A stretch of 64,000 nt of DNA from Eutypella sp. D-1 (lineage: Eukaryota; Ascomycota; Sordariomycetes; Xylariales; Diatrypaceae). The stretch lies in assembly GCA_023313575.1 (NCBI GenBank), contig JAJTTP010000001.1, positions 1,116,001 through 1,180,000 on the forward strand. The letters are read 5' to 3'. A program made the position numbers and the translations under genes. This document shows, one piece after another, positions 10,546-22,554 of the stretch. Below the pieces are notes generated by a model. The model did no database searches. It saw only the letters and a program-made list of their open reading frames with translations, and was not told the DNA's origin. The first letter of the stretch is position 1, and the number at the start of each line of letters is the position of its first letter.

Positions 10546-11661
10546 TTATTCCGGGGATGCGGTATCCCTCACATCTTTGGGAAGTTCGCCATCGGCCGAC
10601 GTCTTGGTCTTCTTTGGGTTAGCGGCGCCGGGTCTACTGCTCTTCTCAGCAGGCGCAGGTCTCGTCGCCTCTGTCGTCGCGGCTTGTGCGTTCGCGGTCT
10701 CGGGTGAGCCCTCCGTGGGAGACTGGGCACCGGCGGCGGAATCAGCGTCCGCCTCGTCGTCGGCCAGTTCTTCCCCGTAGACCTCGGGGTGTAGGCGGAA
10801 GCAATCCTGCATGTGTCTATTATCCCCACGACGTCAGAATCTCTCATCTTCATCTCCGACGGACTAGATGGACAAGGCGGAAGGAAAGAAAGAAAGAAAA
10901 TAAGTATAACTCACTGGAACTTATCAATGCAGTCCATGCCCTTGGGCTCCTCCTTCGAGTACACGAAACAGCTGAACGCGGCCTTGAACTCCTCGCCGCA
11001 GGGCCCGTGCGCCATGCCGCCCAGACAGGGACAGTCCCAGTTGATCTCGCCCGTCTCGGGGTTGAAGGCGCCCTGCTGGTCGGCCTCCTCCTCAAGCGCC
11101 TCCGGGCTGCCCTCAGCGGCGGCGCCGGTCCGCGGCGGGCCCTGGCTCTGGCCCTCGCCGTCCGCGATCACGTCTTGCGCCGGGGCCGTCGGGGACGTGG
11201 TGTCGGATGCTGTTGGGTGTTCGGGCGTCGCGGGAGATGCCGCCGCTTTTTGGAGTCGCGCCTTGGCTTCTCTTCGCTTCTGAGCCACGACGGCCTCGAC
11301 GGTCGGGAGATCCTCATCGGAGAATTGGGCGGGGGGGTCTATCGTCTTGGCTAGTAGTCGCATAAACTAGGTCAGCCCATACCACCCACGATCAACCGTA
11401 AAAGGGACCGAGAAGGAAATAGGGGGATAAGGAAAATAGAGATTCATTCTACCTACATGGTGGCTCCTCCGCGAACGCCGTGCTGTTATTGTAGTAGTAT
11501 ACGGCGCCAATGGCAATGCCCCATCTTACGGCGGAGCTCTTCCAGCTCCGGCGTTTGTCGGCCGGGGCTGTCGAGGCGAACCGTCTTCCGCCAGCTCTGG
11601 CGGCGCTCTGTCGAAGTTGGTTCGCGATGCGCGGCGACGACCGCAGCGCCGACCGATACAT
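10546..11661 (-). CDS. Mitochondrial intermembrane space import and assembly protein Mia40/Tim40
   Basis: Exons 11661-11457, 11350-10915 and 10816-10546 (introns 106 and 98 bp) encode 303 residues. Mia40 is the oxidoreductase that oxidises and traps small cysteine-motif proteins in the intermembrane space. Seen: an Arg/Ser-rich mitochondrial presequence, one transmembrane anchor ([12 protein letters not shown], about 46-57), a long acidic linker, the redox motif CPC at 175-177, and twin Cx9C motifs at Cys186/Cys196 and Cys209/Cys219. The second Cx9C is only complete when the middle and last exons are joined, which supports that splice. The C-terminal tail is long, acidic then Ala/Thr/Lys-rich. 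The layout matches fungal membrane-anchored Mia40 rather than the short soluble animal form. Confidence 0.95.
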
Positions 11662-12463
11662 CGTGGGCTACGACAACTCTAGTTAAGTAATTAGAACTTA
11701 GAAGCTTTTTTTTCTAGAAAAAAAGATATTAGAGAGGGAGGGAGTTTGAATGGACTAGACTAGGTTTGCGGCTCGTAATGTCTAGGTCTGAACTGAATTA
11801 TGTATGTGTTGAGAAGTGAAAATGGGATTATCTACCCAATACCTAGGTAGGTAGGTAAGTAAGTGGGTTTGTAATCAAGAAATCTGAAAATCGTCGTCAC
11901 TCGAAAATTGTCGGGTTTCTTCCAAAAATTTAGGACGTTCATCCGAAGGTACTTTAGTACATACAAAGTTCTTTAGCTGGGTGCAGATGGGGCTATGGGG
12001 TATCTTGACCATGTTGTCTCTCCATTCCTATTGGCTGGAGTCTCAGTGGGGAAACGGGACGCTCTGGCCACCGCTTATCATTGTCGGCTCCGATTTGCCG
12101 ATCTACTTCGATATGTACATGATTGGGCGTAATATAGGGGTGTGTCTGGGTACTGGTGCATGGTATCCAGGTGTGGGCCCTGCCATAAGGTAACCTACCT
12201 AGGGGTACCTACCTACCTACCTCTCTCCCCGAGTCATCTCATCATCGATTCCATGATATATCCTAGTATTAAATGGCATTTCCCCTCCCTAGGAGAATAT
12301 GAAGGTAGGGGGGTTACACGTTCAAGAAAAGACTTACGCTATTCTACCTACCGTGACCTATCCAACGTGTCTAGACTCTAGACACACCATCTTTGGTTCC
12401 CATGATGAGTTGTGAAAGTGCCTGGGCTGCGATGAGACTCCACCCCCTATTCCAAAGCACAAG
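11662..12463. other. Intergenic between divergent genes
   Basis: About 800 bp shared upstream region of Mia40 (minus) and the NIF3-family gene (plus). Contains TACCTAGGTA at 11840-11849 followed by GGTAGGTAAGTAAGT, and another CTACCTAGGGGTACCTACC tract near 12194. No gene seen. Confidence 0.6.
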
Positions 12464-13363
12464 ATGCCCCAAACTTCGCCCAAATCTCCCACGGTGGCAC
12501 AAGTGAGCAGCTTCCTCCAGTCTTTCTTCCCCGTCAGGAACGGAGATACTCCGTTCGAGTACCACGTGCCGGCGCGTTCATCAACCTTCAACAGCGCCAC
12601 TTCCGTCCCAGTCGCCCGCGTCGTCCTCAGCGTGACCCCGACACCGGGCTTCTATGCCGCTCTGTCGTCCTCGGCGCCGGCACCGGCGCCGCTGGCGTTC
12701 TTGCACGGGCCTTGGAGCCTGGACCGCCGCCGCCTACCGCGCCACGCCACCGTCCTGTCAAGCCACAAGGGTTTCGACGAGGCGCTGACGGTCGGGAACA
12801 ACCCGGCGCTCGTCGCGCGACTGGGCATGACGGTGGGGGACGCGTCGCGCAGCGCCGTCATCCGCGGCTACAAGGGGGACGCCGAACGGACGATCGGAAT
12901 CCTGGGTCTCGTAGAAACAGGTGGGGTCATCGTGGGCCGCGCGAACCTGCGCGCGCAAATCGAGGCGGAGTTCGGCGGCGCCGTCGAGGGCGCCTTCGGC
13001 TTCAGCCTCGATGATGCCGCCGCCGAAGGCAATGCCTGTCGCCCCGCGGAAACCGGCACCATCAGAGCACTGGCGATCATGAATGCCTTCCATCCCGCCG
13101 AGGTCCGGAGGGTCGCGGAGATGGCTGCGGAGCTGGGCATCATCCCCTCCGCAGCTGCTGCGTGTCAGGGGATCCTGTATCTCACGGGAGCCGTGCGAGA
13201 GCCGGGCTTGCAGGCCGCCTTGGACAGAGGCATGGCGGTCGTCTGTGTCGGGCACCGATCCTGTGAAGAGTGGGGTGTCCGATATTTAGCGACGCAGGTA
13301 AAGCAGGCCTGGCCGAACCTGGAAGTAGAAGTGATCTTGGAAGAGGAGAACAGTGGAACGTGA
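12464..13363 (+). CDS. NIF3 (NGG1-interacting factor 3) / DUF34 family protein
   Basis: Single-exon 299-residue protein of the widespread NIF3/DUF34 family, binuclear-metal proteins related in fold to GTP cyclohydrolase I type enzymes; the cellular role in fungi is not settled. Seen: likely metal ligands in FLHGPWSLD (His81) and SSHKGFDEAL (His101, Asp105), and the C-terminal pair in GHRSCEEWG (His264 and Glu268, spaced as H-x3-E), matching the conserved family pattern. Between them lies the insert domain region with AMNAFHPAEVRR. The start at 12464 places a short Ser/Thr-rich leader before the conserved core; no clear targeting signal is visible. Divergent from Mia40 across 0.8 kb. Confidence 0.85.
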   Translation: MPQTSPKSPTVAQVSSFLQSFFPVRNGDTPFEYHVPARSSTFNSATSVPVARVVLSVTPTPGFYAALSSSAPAPAPLAFLHGPWSLDRRRLPRHATVLSSHKGFDEALTVGNNPALVARLGMTVGDASRSAVIRGYKGDAERTIGILGLVETGGVIVGRANLRAQIEAEFGGAVEGAFGFSLDDAAAEGNACRPAETGTIRALAIMNAFHPAEVRRVAEMAAELGIIPSAAAACQGILYLTGAVREPGLQAALDRGMAVVCVGHRSCEEWGVRYLATQVKQAWPNLEVEVILEEENSGT

Positions 13364-14034
13364 AGGGCTTAGATCTATCCATAGGGATAAAATACTAGGC
13401 CACGGTCAGTGGATAATGTATCAAAAAATGCAACATAGCTATATTATTGTAGACGTCTTCAATTTTGGTATCCCTTAGATATTTGTTTAGACAACCTGGC
13501 CCCCAAAGAAATCCAGCGATAATTATAGGGTTACCTTAAATTATATGCATGTATCCCTTATATGCAGAGACGAGCTATTGGGCCCACCCCCCTGGTAACT
13601 AGATTCAGCTCTGCATAGTAGGTAGCCACCAGTATGGGAAGGAAAAGCAACATTAGGTAGGACTAAAATTTGGGATATGTCGGGGAGAAAAGGAACGGCG
13701 AATGTAAAATAACGTGCTTTTCTCTGCATCTCATCACCATATCTTCTTTTTTTTCTCGCTGCCCTTTCGTGCTTACCCAGTAGGCATTGCTTGCAATAGC
13801 CTGAGTCTCATTTGGTTACTCGCTAAATTTAATATAGCGACCCGCCCCCTTTCCCCCCCACCCTTTCTACAAATTTCGAGATATTAGACTCAGGAGTCGA
13901 TACAACGAGCGGATTTTAACGCATATGCGAATCGCTATATCAATCATAAGATAGGAGGTAACCAAAGATAACATCTCTACACACCGGTCCTCTCTCGTTC
14001 TATCCTACCCTACCGAGAGGCTAGAATAGCCGCA
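13364..14034. other. Intergenic, no gene seen
   Basis: About 670 bp, AT-richer, with a CT-rich tract just before the next ATG. No family-like frame seen. Confidence 0.55.
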
Positions 14035-15203
14035 ATGGGCGACTTCGAGTCGGCGCCCACGGAGTGGGACCCCACGCCGATCCTCGACGGGCGCCTACTA
14101 CGGGGGAGGGAGGGAAAGGCGAGGAAGCAGCACAGCTTCACACTGTTGATCCTGAACCAGCCCATCCACAACGTCCCGTTATTTCTTGACTTGTGGGACC
14201 GGGGTGAGTATAATTCCGCATCTGCTCTCCCTCCTTTCAATTGAAAAAAAAAAAAGTAAGCCATGCTAAGCAACACAACCCCGCCGCAGCAACCTTCCGC
14301 ATCGCGGCCGACGGCGGCGCAAACCGCGTATACGCCATCAGGGCCGAGCTTCCGTCGCCGCCCGTCGGGCCGGGCCTTGACTTCATCGTCGGCGACCTGG
14401 ATTCGCTGCGTGCCGAGACGCGGACGTGGTTCCTCGAGCAGCAGCGTCAGGGTCGGCACCGGAACGCAGCCGCGGACGAGGACGAGGATAGCGATGCGGC
14501 GGCGGCGAGTCGCATCGTCCGCGTCGACGACCAGGACAGCGCGGACTTCGCCAAGGCGGTGCAGTTCGCGCGGGAGCTGACCCGGCGCCGGCGGAAGCGG
14601 CAACGTCGTGGCGCGGGACTGGGGGAAGAGGAGGAGGAAGAGGACAACGACGCTGCGGGCTCCGATGATGACATCATCTGCTATAGCGGCCTTGGCGGGC
14701 GCGTCGACCAGGCTATGAGCCAGCTCCACCACCTGTACATGTTCCAGCGCGGACGGCAGCGGCAGCAGCATGAGGAAGAGGGCGGGTGCGAAGAGGAGCA
14801 GCAGAGCACCAGTTCAACCGGGGAAGACGACGACCGGTACCCCGACGGCCGCATGTACCTGACGAACGGCGAGAGCCTGACGTTCGTGCTGAGATCCGGA
14901 CGCCACCGGATTCGGATCCGGGACCACCTGAGGCCTGGCGACGACACCAACCGGCCGTCGCCGCCGCCCCCGAGGGGCGCCAAGCCCACGGCGCTCGGCA
15001 GGAACGTGGGGTTAATACCGTTGGCGGGGCCGAGCGAGCTAACGACGCGGGGCCTGGAGTGGGACGTGCGGGATTGGCGGACCGAGTTCGGCGGCCACAT
15101 GAGCACCAGCAACCACACGACGCCCGACCACGACGTCGTCGACGTCCACACCACCAACGGCATCCTGTTTACCATCGACTTCGCCCCCGCTCCCGCCTCC
15201 TGA
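14035..15203 (+). CDS. Thiamine pyrophosphokinase
   Basis: Exons 14035-14203 and 14290-15203 (86-bp intron, GTGAGT...CAG) encode 360 residues. The enzyme moves pyrophosphate from ATP to thiamine, giving thiamine diphosphate. Seen: LLILNQPI near residue 40, the catalytic-domain motif ADGGANR (63-69, formed just after the splice), VGDLDSLR (90-97), a DDQDSADFAKA block corresponding to the QDxTD-type motif, GLGGRVDQ, and the C-terminal thiamine-binding beta-sandwich with GLEWDVRDW and GGHMSTSNH. It is longer than the usual 220-340 residues because of charged inserts: an acidic one after RNAAADEDED, a basic-to-acidic one RRRRKRQRRG...EEEEEED, and a Gln/Glu-rich one. No TPP riboswitch-like sequence was recognised in the leader or intron. 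Confidence 0.93.
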
Positions 15204-18200
15204 TTCGGGGATGCTCGTGCTTCAGCACCGAGGCCTTTTGGAGAGGGAGTCCTACCTAAGGATCACCCAATGGATGGCTACCATGGCGATGAGATGCACG
15301 GTCATGGACAACGGGCCCGGAGAAACTGGAGCCGGCACGGGACGCTGGGGTGGAGCTTGAATTCGCTGATATCTGGAATATATCCATCCTGAAATATATA
15401 TTTGTGTGTTCTACATTGGACGTTTCATGCCCCACGTTTCCCACCCCAGGCTACGGCTGTCACTTGACTTAGTTAACTTCTTGTCTTTAGTGACATGACA
15501 TTTATAATATGCACCCCTATCTAGCAGCGCCCTCCAACCCGCCTCTGAGTGTGTGCGGTTTGGATATTGGTACCATACTAAGCCAGAGCAATTAAGCCGG
15601 AGTGGGTTAACGGGAGGTAGGATATGTGTGAAAGATTGCCAAGGGGCGCGAGTGCGTAGTATTTAGATCTGTTCGCCGCAGGGAGCCTTTTGATCGCTTG
15701 CTCCTTATCATCACACAGGGAAGTAGAAAAGAAAACCAATGCCATGGAGCGCTCGTGGTCGCATCCGCATCACAGAGTCGCTTGCATCGCCACGGCCCTA
15801 TTCAAATGATATATACGTATATTAAGCATTCCAACTGCCGTCGCCCTAGTGCTGAACTAGTTTTTCTTCTTCTTTTTCTCGTTTTTCACATGATAGTTCT
15901 AGAAGGGGTTGGCTGATGTCACACAACCGGGCTCTCACTTTGTTGGTATCTGGGACAGGCTGTGCTATCTCGGACGTTTGACAGCGACCGACTGGGCAGT
16001 ACGTCACACGTTCGTACGATGATGGAAAATACGCAGATGAGTCTCGAACCGTGTGGCATTTCGTCTACCGCCAATGGCCAGAACAAGCTACATACGTATC
16101 CATGCCGAGACGACCCAATTGTTACATACTTCCCGCATGAGCAACAGGGTAAAGAGGGGACTGATCTGCCCCTTTTCTGGGGCTCCTGTCCCGATTCGGG
16201 GCGCTTTGGTACCGAACTACCGGCTGTCGATAAGGCGGTAGATTCTTGTACATAACTGTTGCTGAGGGCACAAGGGGCGTGGGGCACGCGCCTCCGCTCT
16301 TCTACATAGAAACTCGCAACGCAAGAACAGGGCCTGCAGAAGACTTCGTCATCAAGCCAGGCTAGGTTCGCGATCCCACGTGGAACGAGTACTCGAGAGA
16401 GAGCTGGATAGGCATTCAGTTACTTAATTCTTAGTAGATACCCCCCCAATGATCGCATCCAAAGACGGGCATTCAACAGAATATCATCGCGCGACAACCA
16501 TGCACTTTCGTCTACGATAAGGTAAATGGGTCATGACAATGTAAGAGATTCCCATCCCACCCTTCCTCTACAAGTAGGCTCTAGGCGCGACATCGCGAGC
16601 CCATATGTACTATTCGCTAAATACTAGCACTAGGTGTGCTGTACCGTAAGTAAGTAGGTATGATGCAGCTCGCCGCATACGCTGATGTGTAGGCTAGGCG
16701 GGGGCCGATATCGTAAGAAGGTCTGCCAAATACTGTGCTGCATGGTCCACAAACGACGGGACAGATCTTGGACATAGTACGCAGCAGATACGCTCTTGTA
16801 GTGAATAATTCCCCACCGAAGGCCGAGAGGCCTAAAGGTGGATACCCGCATTTCTTCGGGGTCTGCTCCGCTGGTACGTACAAGTGAGATAGATATACTT
16901 GCCGATGGTCTATATTTTATATCATTCTACAAGTTTCTCTGTACCACTAGGTATCTCTCCTTTTTCTTTTATTCCCGAAAACAGACATGGAAGGAAAGAA
17001 AGAAAGAAATTTCCAGTTCTCTCTCTCTCTCTCTCTTTTTTTTTTCTAACCCTCATCGGGATCGGAGATTTGTGTAAGGACAAGGGCGCCCCTAAGCGCC
17101 CGAGAAGTACTTCATGGATGTCGTGATAAAAGTGTCGCGCAGGCTGGCAAGTTGTGGTAAAATAATTGGCACACTCACAATCTGGCCCGCCCAGCCTGTG
17201 TGGTGGGTGGTAGGTCAATTATTCTTACCACGACTTGGTTGGTTCACCTAAGCCTCTATCGCTCTTCGGCACGCATCCCGCAAGCACAATACCGTAGATC
17301 TGGAATGGGTGGCGTAGGTGCAGTACCAATCGTTGCCCCACGAGGCACGGGGACAGATAAGGGACCGCTCTACCACTTGCCTTGTACACACGAGCAAATC
17401 TCTCCGGCCTGTCAAGCCTGTCCTCCCAACCAGCTGGATCAACCAACCCTGCTAACCTCCTTGGCTCCGAAACGAGAACATGCAAACATGATGGGCTCGG
17501 TGCCACTCGGCGTCTTGCAGGGGTGAACAAGACATTTCCGGGATGCTCAGACGCATATATACTAATGTCGCGAGTAATTGAATACCCATATTGTCAGACA
17601 CCGTCAGGTCAGAGAATATCGAGAAGGCGAAGAGGCCAGAACGCGGAGAGGGCTGTCATCGCCCTATGACCATACTGTAGGCACAGGAACAGTAGCATTG
17701 CGTACAGGCAATTGCCCCCATCCGCGCATATTGCCTAGCCGTAGAACAGCCAACAGCATTGGACGACCGGACGAAATGGTGATTGCCGGATTATTATCTT
17801 CCCCGGGTCCTATCCGAGCCCGACCCGTTCATCGTCACCCATTACACATTACACATGTCGACACACTAACAAGGATCTCCCAAGCAGGGGCCCATTCTGT
17901 CCGCGTACACACAAGGTACGTGAGAATCTCATGATGGAAAAATGTAATTATGCTCTGAACGCTGTATATCTTAGGTACTTAGCTTATGATGTTTCCATCA
18001 GCCAATAGAAGGCGTTTCGCTGGGCCGGAGGTGAGCCCGAATATATTGACGAATCAAACTTTCGCCCTTGTCCCGACGGCCCCTTTTACCCCTCCTCAGT
18101 GAAACCTTGTCTACCTGTCAACCTGTGAAGAGATGCTCGATATCGAGAGATGTCGAGATTGAATTGGAAGTGTGAAAGTGGGGAACCCAGAAGTACTGAC

Positions 18201-18437
18201 GCACTGTATAGTACCTAGGTACTTAGGTACTTAAAGATTGTTGGATTTGCCACGCTTTATAGGGGCCTCCGATAAGTCATTTCCTGCTAAAAGGATTCCT
18301 CTGGCGAAGAAAACAAAAGCAACAACAGCAACAGCAGCAATAACAACAAATTGCCAGGAACTGTTGGTATCGCATCATACCAAGACAACCAGAACACTTC
18401 ACGACGACAAGGCAAATATCGCTCAAGCAATCTAAAA
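15204..18437. other. 3.2-kb intergenic region
   Basis: No supported gene. Holds a (CT)n run at 17019-17036 followed by T to 17045, GAAAG repeats before it, and TACCTAGGTA at 18212-18221 inside a longer ACTTAGGTACTTA tract. Several frames up to about 120 codons are open but have no recognisable motifs or codon bias. The 100 bp before 18438 are A/CAA-rich, consistent with a fungal 5' leader. Confidence 0.55.
17019..17045 (+). repeat. CT dinucleotide run followed by T run
   Basis: Nine CT units then nine T. No gene nearby within 1.3 kb. Confidence 0.95.
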
Positions 18438-19544
18438 ATGGCAACGACAGTGAATTGCTCAGGTCTGTGTAGTGCCCCATGGGATACGACTCTGACGAAC
18501 ATGGTCGACATGCTCCCTTATGCTACCTTCCAATATGACGACAGTCTAACCGATTCACAGAATGCCTTCTGGGACTTATCTTACCCAGCTGATGAGGGTC
18601 TTGGTCGCCAAGGCCAAGGCCAAGACCATCCCATACAGAAGACATTCGGTGAAATCTCTCCGTGCCCCGATGATGTATGTGTTCTTGCTTTAACCCTTTG
18701 ACCATTCTCCTATCGCCTACCCCACATATGTAAGATTTCGGTACATAGGCTAACTCACCAATATTAGCAGGATTCCGTTATTATGCCCCAGCAGATGGGG
18801 TCGGCTCAAGATAACGGCATAGACCTTTCGGCATCGGTCGCCGACGTGGACCTTTACGAGCAAGCGGGCTACGAAACAGCGGGCTCGTCCTTGAATGGTG
18901 GAAATCTGTATTCGCCGGCCGTTGGGTCCTCTGCATCGTCGTCGCGTAAGCGAAAGGGTCCCTCCACATCAGACACGCCCGTTAGCGAGCATAGTCACCA
19001 CTCAAGCTCCGCCAAATCGAACAAGACCGGCCGGGATCGCGAACGGAACAGAGTGGTTCGTACGGCCAAGCCAGGTCACTTCTCATAAAGACATCTTCGT
19101 TATGGTGTGGCCCGCCCCTTTACCCCCGTTTTCCTGGTTCTTCTGGAATGTCCAGAGCGGACCGCTTCCAAGTTCTTGATGGGGCCTGTTATGCTAACAT
19201 CATTGTCGTAAAAAAAAGGCCGCGGCCAAGTGTCGCCAGAAGTCTAAGAGGAGCGTCTCCGAGCTCCAGAAACGCGAGAGGGAGCTGCTTCAGCACAACC
19301 GTTACCTAAAGGCTGCTGCCGGTTTCCTGCGGGACGAGGTACTCGATTTGAAGAACGAGATCCTCCGACACAGCCAGTGTGATAGCGATGTAAGCCGCCC
19401 TTACTTCGTGTCTGTCCTGTAGCCCAAATGCTGCGGTACACAGACTTTTCTTCCATGTAATCTCGGGGCGATCTGTTGCTAATGTCAAATGCGTCTTAGG
19501 TAATCCACAACTACATCAAGAAGGCTGCGCAAGAGATTGGCTGA
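18438..19544 (+). CDS. bZIP transcription factor (ATF/CREB-like basic region)
   Basis: Four exons, 18438-18674, 18771-19055, 19219-19389 and 19500-19544, all joined in phase 0, give 245 residues. Seen: an acidic, Ser/Gln-rich N-terminal half, a nuclear-localisation-like SRKRKG near residue 138, then the basic region RDRERNRVAAAKCRQKSKR (about 167-185), which contains the N-x2-A-A-x2-C-R signature, and a leucine zipper with five heptad leucines. The intron inside the basic region falls between NRV and AAAKCR; its donor is GTTCGT, which is non-standard, but the joined protein is a near-perfect bZIP. The basic region matches the Atf1/AtfA group of fungal stress regulators; the rest of the protein is shorter than AtfA, so a paralogue such as AtfB is possible. 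Confidence 0.88.
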
Positions 19545-22500
19545 GGGGTCGGCGTGTCTAGTTCGTCCGCAGCCGGGGCTGACGAGCAGCAACACTAACC
19601 CGCTATCGGCGTAGTCAGCCGACGCTTCACCCGGCTACCATCTTGACAATGATGTTGCGAGATGGTAATGCATAGAGCTAGACTCTTCCAAACTCCCCGA
19701 GGCCGTTATCTTAGGCGTGGGGGCCTCTCATTTCGCGCCGTAAAGCAGTAGTGGCGGCGGCGGCAGTCGAAGTACTCTAGAGTTAGTCGAGACCGATGCT
19801 CATTGTGAGTGCTAGGGTTTCGGCGGCGCCCTGAGGATGATCGCCGACATGTGTATATTGGGTTGTGTGCATATTGGAGTTATTCTTGCTTGACCAGTCC
19901 TTGATCGTGCGTTGAATACCAGAATGGATATGAATCGAGGTTATTTTTGTACCGCGTTGGAGTCGGGGCTGTTCGGATTTATACGGTTAGGGAATATCAT
20001 GGGTTCTATACGGATAAGATAGGAGCAATCTCTCGCTGGTATTCATGGTTTACGGTAACGACACCTTTGTTATATGTATGGATAATGAAAGAAAGGTCCT
20101 CTGTTCAAGGATGGGATGATAGATCCCAGGAGCGCTTTGGTCAGTCGAGAGTTGGGTCGGGGACTATCGTTATATATGTATCTGTGGAACGCGTAGAAAC
20201 CGCTGGGGCCGTGCTGCCGTACCGGCTTTCCCAATAAACCATAGAATCAAACGGACTCGAACGTGCTAAGAATGAGGTATTCTGCAGTAGCTCATTATGT
20301 ATTAGTGAAGGCGGATAACGTGTGAAGAAGTACTTGAAAGGATCGCTAATCAGAGGGCAACCCCTGTCACATCCGCACTCCACGCGCGCTTGTATGCAGC
20401 AGACGTTGATCACGGGCAATAAACGGCGACCGAAGTCAGGGGAGCGCCAATAGAAATGGTTTATAGGCGCAGGGCTAGGTTATTTTAGCGAGGCGGAAAA
20501 CCAACCATCCTCCTATGAAGTGGATGTGCCACCGATCGCCGAGCCCCCGGATGTGTGTATAACGGAGGAGTGGGGGCATGGTTGTTTCCGTCGTCAGTAT
20601 TGCCGCATGTTGACCACAACCCGACAACCAGATATTGGACTCAAGGGCTCTAAAAGGTTTTATCAAGTGCCCCTTGAGGCAAGACGCCGAAGTGTGGTTC
20701 CACACCGGCTGGAAGCAGCTACGCGGATCCGCTGGCTAGGTTGTTATGGCCCAATGCCGATATAGGTAAATCTGACCCCAATCATGTACTGACTATAGCA
20801 GCCCCCCTTTTCCGACCGAAATCGAGATTCGAAATATCCCGAGGGGGAACCTAACAAGCTAAGCAGGCCTCTGTGAATGACTTCCAGAACGTCCAACCTT
20901 TTCTTTTCACAACCCTGACAGGTAACCGGTGTCACATATCTTATCTACAAGGGTGCAAACGGGGTTTTCTTTTTTTTCCGTTGCGTTCAAAAGCAGTTTT
21001 AGCTATCAATGTCGAGAGCAGTCGAGCTATTATCATCAGGTTGAATCTGCCCCGAGGAGAGGATTTGTCATCGTGCCATCCTGATTCTGACCGACAGTTG
21101 GCAGGTTAACTCGCTGAATTGGAAGGCCCAAATATGACTGTGCAGGACCTGAAGCCGATATTTCTTCTGTTTGGTTCAGTCCGCCAAGCTCGATACCGTG
21201 ATCCTTCGTGGATGAATGCACCCTAGGTCATTGAAACGGTTGCCTGCACCCCTTTTAGCCGCCGGAAGCATAAACGCGCTCCTAGCTGGCCTGCTCATGA
21301 CCTTTTCATACGTACATATGAGAAGACATTGCAGGGTAGCTTGTGAAGACGAAACGTCTACCAAATCTTGCGGTCATCAGCTACCGAGTCGAGAGATTCG
21401 ACATTGTCATGGGGCCCTCCAGATGGCGATTGCCATTTAAGAATATAAAATTTTGAAGAGTTAAGCGTGGTTGGGAATTCCGGCCAAGACTCCGAAGCAT
21501 CCATAGAAACTTCTCAATGCTTATGTGGCTGAGATGTGAGAGCAAGTATGAGCTTCGAGTGCGATAAGGCATGGCTCATTATGTCATGTGGCCTTTCTAC
21601 CACGATAGAAATCAATCGTTCATCCCTAAGTATCCAATCAACAAGCTATCCACTGCTACGAGGCGAGCCGCTGGTATTGCCTCCGCCTTTGTTTGCGATG
21701 GCCCAGCATGATCTACCTATATAGTAAGTTGGCTAGTAATGGCGACGGTAAGGAGTTTAACCCAATAGTTCCAAACGTGATATGGCAGCCCCCTAGACGG
21801 CAACTGCGAGATGTAGTCTTCAGCACGCTTATGAAGGTTCAACAGGCTACAATATCTGCTAACGTAGGGGATACGCGCTGAGGGCTCGAAATCATTCATG
21901 GCCAAAAGCCTACTAGCATGGCACTGCAGCATAAAATACTCGTGTCCCAATCCTAAGACATGGTACCACCATAGAGATAATAGGGATCTCGACTGATGAC
22001 TGATACAAGCAAGACAGAATGAACATTGGACATTTTAGCCCCTTAAAATCGCATTCAGCTAGAGTCGAACATTCTACACGACAGCTAAACTGGTTTGCCC
22101 CATTTCCCGGAGTTTGCTAGCGGCCCTCTGCCCTTCCACATTTCTTTTACTCAATCATATACCTACTTGCATTCTAGTCGTAAGTTTAATTCACTTTTAC
22201 CTTTTCTCATCAGTTACTAGAAATACCGTGCCCAAATTCTTGAATTAAAATTAGCTATTGGGACTCTAAAGTCACGGCCCGAGCCAGCCAGGGGACGCCT
22301 CGAATATTGTTATGCCGGCCCCTAAGTAGCCTCGGGGTCGGCGGCGGCGGTCGAATGGAAGCGAAGCCGCCCCGCCCCACCCCGCCTCTAAAGCAGAGCG
22401 AAATTCTTACTGAAAGAGTTAACAATGCCTATGGAAGACCACGGTTCAAGCTACTCACCAACTCGGCTTCGATCTTGCAAAGCGGCCTTAGCAAAGTCAC

Positions 22501-22554
22501 ATTCTATTTCGAAACTATGATACTCGACCTGCTGGACTTCGCGGCATAGGAACG
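19545..22554. other. 3-kb gene-poor region with weak relic signal
   Basis: No intact gene seen. On the minus strand, roughly 21950-21030, short open pieces in different frames carry phrases such as SSQATLQCLLICTYEK and FNDLGCIHPRR that faintly recall the middle region of fungal transcription factors, interrupted by stops. This is too weak to annotate as a pseudogene; see the findings. Confidence 0.4.

Noticed and set aside
14035..14290. TPP riboswitch in the thiamine pyrophosphokinase leader or intron
   Set aside because: I looked for the CTGAGA and the conserved TPP-binding segments known from fungal thiamine genes and saw none.
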